From contig OW204010.1 of assembly GCA_934047225.1 (NCBI GenBank), positions 2,446,794 through 2,510,793 of the forward strand: a stretch of 64,000 nt of DNA, written 5' to 3'. Of the stretch, positions 56,885-64,000 are shown one piece after another. This stretch comes from Ypsolopha sequella (Eukaryota; Arthropoda; Insecta; Lepidoptera; Ypsolophidae). The notes beneath the pieces were generated by a model. It was not told the DNA's origin, did not search any database, and saw only the letters and a list, made by a program, of their open reading frames with translations. Every line of letters starts with the position of its first letter. Positions within the stretch are counted from its first letter, which is position 1. The position numbers and the translations under genes are program-made.

Positions 56885-57620
56885 TTTTTAACCGACTTCA
56901 AAAAAGGAGGCGGTTCTCAATACGATTGTATTTTTTTTTTTGGGCGTTATTACTCCATAACTCCGTCATTTATGAATTGATTTGGATATTTTTTTTTGTT
57001 TGGAGGAGTGTACTTCCAGGTAGGTCCCATTTAAGGATTGGTCTTGATCTGATGAAGGTCTTCAGAGATAGGCAGTGGAACTCCTCAGAAAATGACAGCA
57101 TACCTCTCAAAATTGAGGTAATCGCTTTGTACCTGGGTGCTGATTACAAGGTATTACTTGAAAATCGACATTCTTCCACCTAACCATCGATCCTGGCTTC
57201 ATCACCATATTCACCATAGAACTCTTCAACGGATCAAAGCACATAACTCGAGATTGCGGAAATCACTGCGTTAGGGTGCTGATTCAAGGGTATTACTTAT
57301 AGACTATCAGAATACCCACCTGACCTTCGATCCTGGCTTCATCACCATAGAACTCCTCAACGGATGACAGCACATAACTTTGGATTGCGGCAACCAGTTT
57401 GTGTTAGGGTGCTTATTGCAGGGCATTGCTGAAAATTGCCAGTGTACCCACCTGACCTTCGATCTTGGCTTCATCACCGTAGAACTCTAACAACGGATGA
57501 CAGCACATAACTCGAGATTGCGGTAATCATATTTTGTTAGGGTGCTGATAGCAGGAAGCTACTCAAACATGGCTACTTATACTCACTTGAACTTCGTTTC
57601 ATATTAACACCACGTTTGCA
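56885..57620. repeat. Dispersed repeat head and degenerate ~125-bp tandem units
   Basis: It begins with ACCGACTTCAAAAAAGGAGG, a phrase I recognise from a very abundant lepidopteran repeat. From about 57060 a unit containing TTCGATCCTGGCTTCATCACC, GATGACAGCACATAACTC, GATTGCGG and GTTAGGGTGCTGAT repeats three to four times with period near 125-150 bp and substantial divergence. Confidence 0.7.
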
Positions 57621-57687
57621 AGAACTACCTATACCTCACAATTTAACCCAGCAACACTATAAAATGTGAAATAAAATATACTTTTAC

Positions 57688-59832
57688 TAAGTAGGCACAG
57701 TGCGACAAGGATGCTATGTACCTAAGTAGATACAGTGCGACAAGGATGCTATGTACCTAAGTAGGCACAGTGCGACAAGGATGCTATGTACCTAAGTAGA
57801 TACAGTGCGACAAGGATGCTATGTACCTAAGTAGATACAGTGCGACAAGGATGCTATGTACCTAAGTAGGCACAAAGCGACAAGGATGCTATGTACCTAA
57901 GTAGATACAGTGCGACAAGGATGCTATTTACCTAAGTAGGTACAGTGTGACAAGGATTCTATGTACCTAAGTAGGAACAGTGCGACAAGCATGCTATGTA
58001 CCTAAGTAGGTACAGTGCAACAAGGATGCTATGTACCTAAGTAGGTACAGTGCGACAAGGATGCTATGTACCTAAGTAGGTACAGTGCGATAAGGATGCT
58101 ATGTACCTAAGTAGGCACAGTGCGACAAGGGTGCTATGTACCTAAGTAGGCACAGTGCAACAAGGATGCTATGTACCTAAGTAGATACAGTGCGACAAGG
58201 ATGCTATGTACCTAAGTAGATACAGTGCGACAAGGATGCTATGTACCTAAGTAGGCACAAAGCGACAAGGATGCTATGTACCTAAGTAGATACAGTGCGA
58301 CAAGGATGCTATTTACCTAAGTAGGTACAGTGTGACAAGGATTCTATGTACCTAAGTAGGAACAGTGCGACAAGCATGCTATGTACCTAAGTAGGTACAG
58401 TGCAACAAGGATGCTATGTACCTAAGTAGATACAGTGCGACAAGGATGCTATGTACCTAAGTAGGTACAGTGCGACAAGGACGCTATGTACCTAAATAGA
58501 TACAGTGCGACAAGGATGCTATGTACCTAAGTAGATACAGTGCGATAAGGATGCTATGTACCTAAGTAGGTACAGTGCGACAAGGGTGCAATGTACCTAA
58601 GTAGGCACAGTGCGACAAGGATGCTATGTACCTAAGTAGGTACAGTGCGACAAGGACGCTATGTACCTAAATAGATACAGTGCGACAAGGATGCTATGTA
58701 CCTAAGTAGATACAGTGCGATAAGGATGCTATGTACCTAAGTAGGTACAGTGCGACAAGGGTGCAATGTACCTAAGTAGGCACAGTGCGACAAGGATGCT
58801 ATGTACCTAAGTAGGTACAGTGCGACAAGGATGCTATGTACCTAAGTAGGTACAGTGCGACAAGGGTGCAATGTACCTAAGTAGGCACAGTGCGACAAGG
58901 ATGCTATGTACCTAAGTAGATACAGTGCGACAAGGCTGCTATGTACCTAAGTAGGTACAGTGCGACAAGGATGCTATGTACCTAAGTAGGTACAGTGCGA
59001 CAAGGGTGCAATGTACCTAAGTAGGCACAGTGCGACAAGGATGCTATGTACCTAAGTAGATACAGTGCGACAAGGCTGCTATGTACCTAAGTAGGCACAG
59101 TGCGACAAGGATGCTATGTACCTAAGTAGGTACAGTGCGACAAGGATGCTATGTACCTAAGTAGGTACAGTGCGACAAGGGTGTAATGTACCTAAGTAGG
59201 CACAGTGCGACAAGGATGCTATGTACCTAAGTAGATACAGTGCGACAAGGCTGCTATGTACCTAAGTAGGCACAGTGCGACAAGGATGCTATGTACCTAA
59301 GTAGGTACAGTGCGACAAGGATGCTATGTACCTAAATAGATACAGTGCGACAAGGCTGCTATGTACCTAAGTAGGCACAGTGCGACAAGGATGCTATGTA
59401 CCTAAGTAGGTACAGTGCGACAAGGATGCTATGTACCTAAGTAGGTACAGTGCGACAAGGATGCTATGTACCTAAGTAGGTACAGTGCGACAAGGGTGCA
59501 ATGTACCTAAGTAGGCACAGTGCGACAAGGATGCTATGTACCTAAGTAGATACAGTGCGACAAGGCTGCTATGTACCTAAGTAGGCACAGTGCGACAAGG
59601 ATGCTATGTACCTAAGTAGATACAGTGCGACAAGGATGCTATGTACCTAAGTAGGCACAGTGCGACAAGGATGCTATGTACCTAAGTAGGTACAGTGCGA
59701 CAAGGATGCTATGTTCCTAAGTAGGCACAGTGTGACAAGGGTGCTATGTACCTAAATAGGCACAGTGTGACAAGTATGCTATGTACCTAAGTAGATACAG
59801 TGCGATAAGGATGCTATGTACCTAAGTACATA
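57688..59832 (+). repeat. 35-bp satellite, ~61 copies
   Basis: The monomer contains GTGCGACAAGGATGCTATGT and ACCTAAGTAG plus a variable RRYAC. Three main junction variants (GGTAC, GGCAC, GATAC) are interspersed. In the GGTAC form, GTACCTAAGTAGGTAC is a perfect 7-2-7 palindrome. Multi-monomer blocks recur: a seven-monomer stretch at about 57866 returns 385 bp (11 monomers) later, and GGGTGCAATG variants recur at 175-bp and other multiples of 35. The right edge of the array meets the 5' UTR of the LINE at 59833. Confidence 0.96.
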
Positions 59833-60361
59833 GACACGGCACGGCACTGGTAGCAGCTAAACGTATTTTATTGCTTCTCTGTCTTTAAAAATCAAAAGTG
59901 TATCAAAAAGTTCTCGTTTTACGAAGAAATTGTAACCATTCGAATGGTAGTGGTTTGCTCGACAAAGTGGTAAAAACTGAATTCGGAAATTATCAGTGGC
60001 AGTGAAGTTATGAGTAAAAACATTTCAAGTAATTTTGCCAAAGTGTTGTTTACGAATCAGTGAATCATCGAGTCGGCCGGCCAACGGTCACTCAGCGTGC
60101 AAAAGGTGATCGACCTCGTTTGAGTTCTACGAATCTTCGCTCGCGGACGGTGACGTCACAACAGTGCAGAAGTGAAATATTGTGTTTTTGATACCGCCAG
60201 GTACTCAAATTGCTTGCTACGTCATACAGTCATATAGCAATTGCAGCGGCCTACATTTTTGCTTTCTTCGCCCCACTGCTTGCCTCATTACTACCTACTT
60301 ATTAATTACTACCTAAATTACTCTCAAACAATCTTAATCAATTTAATCAAACAATCAAAAC
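59833..60361 (+). promoter_or_regulatory. 5' UTR and internal promoter region of the right-hand LINE
   Basis: About 530 bp between the satellite and ORF1. It is GC-richer at 60060-60160 and holds a perfect CRE-type TGACGTCA at 60151-60158. A CAG|GTACTC donor-like site is at 60199. The ORF1 ATG sits in a good insect context (AAAACATGG). LINEs carry internal promoters here; function is inferred from position. Confidence 0.55.
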
Positions 60362-61243
60362 ATGGGTTTGGACAGATCCCCAGTTAAAACCGGCAATAAT
60401 GACAAAGAAACTTCTTTAGAGAGTAACCCTGGCCTTATACGGAGTGAGTCATTGACTAACGTCGCTCTTCGCAATGCATCTAAGCGTTTAAAGCCGGATA
60501 ATGATGATATTCAAAATAGACAGTCTGATCCGGTTCTAACGAGGATGATAAGTGATCAAAGCGAAACACTTAATAAAATGATGGACTTTATGAAGGACAT
60601 GAAAATTCAAAATGATAAGCTGGTTGAAGGCATGGAGTCTTTAACAAATAAGTATGATGGATTATTACTAAAACTAACCTCAATGGAAGATGAAAGAACT
60701 GCTGATCGTAAATACATACAAGAGCTTGAACATAAAATAGAACTTCTAGAGCGCAACTCCCTCTCGGCTACAATTGAAATTCGTAATGTTCCCTTTACTA
60801 AAGGTGAGACAAAGAAAGACCTCTTGAGCCTTTTACAAAAAACTGGTGACTGTGTCAAGGTGCCTATTGAAGTACGCGATGTGAAAAATGTATACCGCGC
60901 AAACACAAAGTCAGGCGCGAACAAGACCATCATCACTGAGCTCACAAACATTTTCGTCAAAGAGAATTTAATTAGTGCAGTCAAGTCCTATAACAGAGAC
61001 AACAAAGACAATAAACTTAACACTTCTCAACTATCAATTGACGGTCCTGCGGTACCTATTTATGTTACTGAGAGTCTAACTTTCAAGTCTAGGAAACTGT
61101 TTACGTTAGCCAGAGAGTTTTCAAAAACAGAAAGTTATAAATTCTGCTGGGCCTCGCATGGAAATATTTATCTGCGTAAAAATGAAGGAGAGCCTCTTAT
61201 TCGAATCTACAAAGAATTGGATTTGGAGTCTCTTAAGAACTGA
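60362..61243 (+). CDS. LINE ORF1 with coiled coil and FP25K-like C-terminus
   Basis: 293 codons, complete. Residues 1-60 are low-complexity and polar. About 70-135 is a heptad-rich coiled coil (MMDFMKDMKIQNDKLVEGME onward), suited to trimerisation. An RRM-like segment follows (SATIEIRNVPFTKGETKKDL). The last ~60 residues (YVTESLTFKSRKLFTLAREF, then FCWASHGNIYLRKNEGEPLI) resemble the C-terminal domain of baculovirus FP25K-type proteins, a domain also found in insect LINE ORF1s. The protein would bind the LINE RNA as a nucleic-acid chaperone. It is followed by a 400-bp spacer before ORF2. No lesions. The clade is uncertain. Confidence 0.85.
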   Translation: MGLDRSPVKTGNNDKETSLESNPGLIRSESLTNVALRNASKRLKPDNDDIQNRQSDPVLTRMISDQSETLNKMMDFMKDMKIQNDKLVEGMESLTNKYDGLLLKLTSMEDERTADRKYIQELEHKIELLERNSLSATIEIRNVPFTKGETKKDLLSLLQKTGDCVKVPIEVRDVKNVYRANTKSGANKTIITELTNIFVKENLISAVKSYNRDNKDNKLNTSQLSIDGPAVPIYVTESLTFKSRKLFTLAREFSKTESYKFCWASHGNIYLRKNEGEPLIRIYKELDLESLKN

Positions 61244-61643
61244 CTATCCGTCTCAAGAGCTACAATATCATACTGTTCGTTTGTTCTGCATGCTTTTAAA
61301 ATAGTAATTTTGTTTTTGCCTATGTTTTTAAGTTATATAGTTAATAATTTATCAGTTCACATAACTATCAGAAAAAATATATTATGTACTCCTTATCTTA
61401 TAATTTATAATTTTACTTATATACACACATTTTACAACACACAACAGTCCCACGTCATCACAAATATACACACACAAATATACACTCAAGGAGAATTAGT
61501 TAAACTGATTTCAAATTACGCTTCACACACATTACGTTTACAAGATGCTTCTTTCCAAAAGTGCCTTAATACAATACTATTTATATACATAAACATGGAT
61601 GATGTAAAATTCCATCCATTAGGAAATATAAAAAGTGAGTACT
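61244..61643 (+). other. Spacer between LINE ORF1 and ORF2
   Basis: A 400-bp AT-rich spacer, long for a LINE. A 22-codon frame with ATG at 61595 ends with a TGA at 61658-61660, overlapping the ORF2 start at 61644 by 17 bp, which could serve termination-reinitiation. The longer frame around it (61310-61660) shows no recognisable domain. Confidence 0.5.
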
Positions 61644-64000
61644 ATGACAAGTATAAATGAAGTTTTAATGGATATTGATAACACTATCAATGTCGGAAAG
61701 GCATTTTTGACAAGGGAGCCCGAACAATGTATGAAGTTTATACCATCTCACCCTCAAAATAAAAGACTGAATATAATATCCCAAAATATCCGAAGTGTCA
61801 ACTGTAATTTTAGTGATTTTCAGGTGTTATTAGCGCGCATTAATATTGACTTTGACATCATTGTTCTTACTGAAGCCTGGATATCTAAAAATCCTAACCC
61901 ACCCGTTCTCAAAAATTATAAACGTTACTTTACGAAAAACTACACCAATCAAAATGACGGAGTCGTACTTCTAGTAAAGGATGACCTAAAATGCACAACT
62001 TACGAACCCCAAATGAAAGACTCCACCTGTCTTGTTACCAAGTTTGGCAAAGAATTGGCCATAGTTAGTGTTTACAGACCTCCTGAAACAAAAGTAATCA
62101 AAGATTTTATGGAATCACTCGATGTACTTCTGTCATCCTTAAAAATGTTTCCTAATATTATATTAATAGGAGACTTAAACATTAATATAGGTGAAAGTAA
62201 AAACGATAACCGTAGCCCTGACTATCTGGACCATATGGTAATGCATGGTCTTCTACCCGGCCATACATTTCCAACTCGGTCGGGCAATTGCTTGGATCAT
62301 TGCTTTATAAAAACCAAAACGCAACCGATCACAATAGTTTGTGATACTACGGTCACAGATCATGGCTGTGTAATTACATCATTTAAAAACAAGACCAAAT
62401 ATGTGTATAAAAAAGTAAACAAAATTAAGAAAACTAATTATAAAGCAGCTCTAGATGATCTTATCACTTTTGACTGGATCAGTTTACTATCCAATACTGA
62501 TCCTATATCTGTAACTGATTTATTCTTGGAAACTCTATCTTTCTATCTAAATAAACACACTGAAATCATAACACTATCAAACAGAAAAACAATACTGAAG
62601 CCTTGGATAACCCCAGGTCTACTGCGATGTATGAAATTCAGGGACAAACTACATCAGAAGCTAAAATGCGACGAAAATAATGATTTACTTAGAGTCACTT
62701 ACAAACGATATAGAAATACGTGCAACAATCTACTTAAGAAACTAAAAAGATCCTATGAGAAACAACAGCTAGAAAAACATAAGAAAGACATTAAAAAAAC
62801 ATGGGCTACAGTAAAACAAATTTGCAACTATTCTACAAAAACAAATAATCCTTTTGATTTGGCTGCATCAAAGTCATCAAAACAAGCATCTCTGGATCAT
62901 GCCAATAATTATTATGTAAATGTGGGTAAACAACTAGCAACTAATATCCTCAATAAACTTAATACTACAGAGTCTGAGCTATCACGTCTGCAAAACTGCT
63001 GTGGCTCACTACCAAATTCTTTCATGTTACTACCTACAGATGAACAGGAAGTTGTTAGTGTAATTAAGTCGTTAAAATCTAGTAACTCTACAGGTTGGGA
63101 CGGCATACCATCTCCATTCCTAAAACTAGCTGCAGTCACTCTTGCTTCACCACTGACCCATTTATGTAATATCTGTTTTGCTAAGGGAATCTTTCCTAAA
63201 TCACTCAAGAAGTCAGTTGTTGTACCGATTTACAAGGCAGGGGACAGAGGCAGTATCTCAAACTATCGACCAATTTCATTATTACCAACTGTGTCCAAAA
63301 TTTTAGAACATCTAGTAAATCGAAGGCTCAAACTCTATCTGGAAAAATATAATCTGATCTCAGGCAACCAATACGGTTTTAGAGAAAAAAGATGTACAGC
63401 TGACGCTGTTATTCACTTGACCGATCACATATCGCAAAATATCGACGCAAAAAAAAAATGCGCAGCCATTTTCTTAGATTTGGCAAAAGCCTTTGATACT
63501 GTCTCTGTTCCCATTCTACTAAAAAAACTCGAAAACATGGGGATACGCGGAATACCTCTTGAACTTTTCACTGACTACTTGACAGATAGGTCACAAATGG
63601 TGACGGTCGAGAAGTACCTAAGTTCCGAAGAAAGTGTCACATACGGAGTGCCACAGGGCAGCGTGCTTGGGCCGACATTGTTTCTGATCTATATTGATGG
63701 TCTGTGTCGCAAACAACTAAAACAAGCGCAAATTATAACCTTTGCAGATGACACCGTTATTGTCTTTACTTGTAAGACGTGGAGTAGGCTAAATAAGGTG
63801 TCTGAAGATGGTTTTGCAAAAGTTTATAGCTGGTTAAATGAAAATTTACTGACTCTTAATTTGGACAAAACTAAAGTACTAACCTTTAGCATTCGTGAAC
63901 ATACTCAGCCCTCTGATGACTTTTCTGTCAGAGTTCACTGTCACGGTTGTATAAATGCCTCTTCATGTAACTGTTATGTTCTATCCAATGCGTCTTCAGT
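61644..64000 (+). CDS. LINE ORF2 (endonuclease-RT), open to the window edge
   Basis: The frame is open for 785 codons from ATG 61644 to the right edge with no stop, so the protein is partial only because the window ends. The endonuclease has SQNIRSV (~51-57), LTEAW (~80-84), VYRPP, GDLNIN (~180), CLDHCF and TDHGCV, the complete catalytic set. The RT begins near residue 450, with GWDGIP, the NYRPISLLP block, YGFREKRCTADAV, LDLAKAFD, YGVPQGSVLGP, and catalytic FADD (63743-63754). The motifs fit the CR1/L2/Daphne-like group, a different family from the two other LINEs here. This looks like a full-length, possibly competent copy whose 3' end must be checked outside the window. Confidence 0.92.
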   Translation, partial: MTSINEVLMDIDNTINVGKAFLTREPEQCMKFIPSHPQNKRLNIISQNIRSVNCNFSDFQVLLARINIDFDIIVLTEAWISKNPNPPVLKNYKRYFTKNYTNQNDGVVLLVKDDLKCTTYEPQMKDSTCLVTKFGKELAIVSVYRPPETKVIKDFMESLDVLLSSLKMFPNIILIGDLNINIGESKNDNRSPDYLDHMVMHGLLPGHTFPTRSGNCLDHCFIKTKTQPITIVCDTTVTDHGCVITSFKNKTKYVYKKVNKIKKTNYKAALDDLITFDWISLLSNTDPISVTDLFLETLSFYLNKHTEIITLSNRKTILKPWITPGLLRCMKFRDKLHQKLKCDENNDLLRVTYKRYRNTCNNLLKKLKRSYEKQQLEKHKKDIKKTWATVKQICNYSTKTNNPFDLAASKSSKQASLDHANNYYVNVGKQLATNILNKLNTTESELSRLQNCCGSLPNSFMLLPTDEQEVVSVIKSLKSSNSTGWDGIPSPFLKLAAVTLASPLTHLCNICFAKGIFPKSLKKSVVVPIYKAGDRGSISNYRPISLLPTVSKILEHLVNRRLKLYLEKYNLISGNQYGFREKRCTADAVIHLTDHISQNIDAKKKCAAIFLDLAKAFDTVSVPILLKKLENMGIRGIPLELFTDYLTDRSQMVTVEKYLSSEESVTYGVPQGSVLGPTLFLIYIDGLCRKQLKQAQIITFADDTVIVFTCKTWSRLNKVSEDGFAKVYSWLNENLLTLNLDKTKVLTFSIREHTQPSDDFSVRVHCHGCINASSCNCYVLSNASS

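Noticed and set aside
56878..57183. 101-codon + strand frame
   Set aside because: It lies within a common dispersed repeat; no conserved domain.
57688..59832. CRISPR-like array of short repeats
   Set aside because: There are no unique spacers; the 35-bp units are contiguous, and the setting is a eukaryotic satellite with no cas genes.

Overview
The window looks like AT-rich, repeat-dense insect nuclear DNA, most likely from a moth or butterfly. That host call is inference. It rests on the retroelement types (jockey/CR1-group LINEs, one with a baculovirus-FP-like ORF1), on dispersed repeats I recognise as common in Lepidoptera, and on insect-style genes split by introns. There are no operons, ribosome binding sites or CRISPR arrays.

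Only two host genes are well supported. The first coding exon of a salt-inducible kinase (SIK2/SIK3 type) is at 16133-16282 on the + strand, with a hAT-type MITE inserted just upstream in its 5' region. A complete single-exon glycosyltransferase family 31 gene (beta-1,3-galactosyltransferase type) is at 39947-40918 on the - strand. Weaker gene-like remains are a CXC-domain fragment (5243-5491, -), a possible membrane-protein exon (10440-10697, -) and a cysteine-rich secreted-type exon broken by a 10-bp duplication (11463-11830, -).

The rest is mobile and repeated DNA. From left to right: a LINE reverse transcriptase split by a 1.48-kb LTR-like insertion (1-3577); short snapback repeats, minisatellites and MITEs (4.6-15 kb); a 1.3-kb TIR element containing GC-rich hairpins (18.7-20.0 kb); a young LTR retrotransposon with identical 863-bp LTRs, a broken gag and a 7 x 140-bp internal array (22.6-26.1 kb); a chain of TTAA-flanked elements (27.0-28.1 kb); paired 262-bp TA-flanked MITEs, SINEs and a 61-bp GC-rich minisatellite (28.9-34.0 kb); more hAT MITEs and perfect palindromes (35-39.3 kb); a 5'-truncated LINE with an intact 990-residue ORF2 (41.5-45.2 kb); two very large palindromes (46.7-48.4 and 49.6-50.9 kb); a TIR element with a 7-bp target duplication (52.2-53.1 kb); a 61-copy 35-bp satellite (57.7-59.8 kb); and directly against it the 5' half of an apparently intact LINE whose ORF2 runs off the right edge.

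The host genes do not form a pathway. The strongest leads are the satellite abutting the 5' end of an intact LINE, the 35-bp x 4 higher-order array inside the young LTR element, the ~1.3-kb palindrome as a possible hairpin-RNA locus, and a family of near-perfect ~90-bp snapback repeats sharing a loop-proximal motif.
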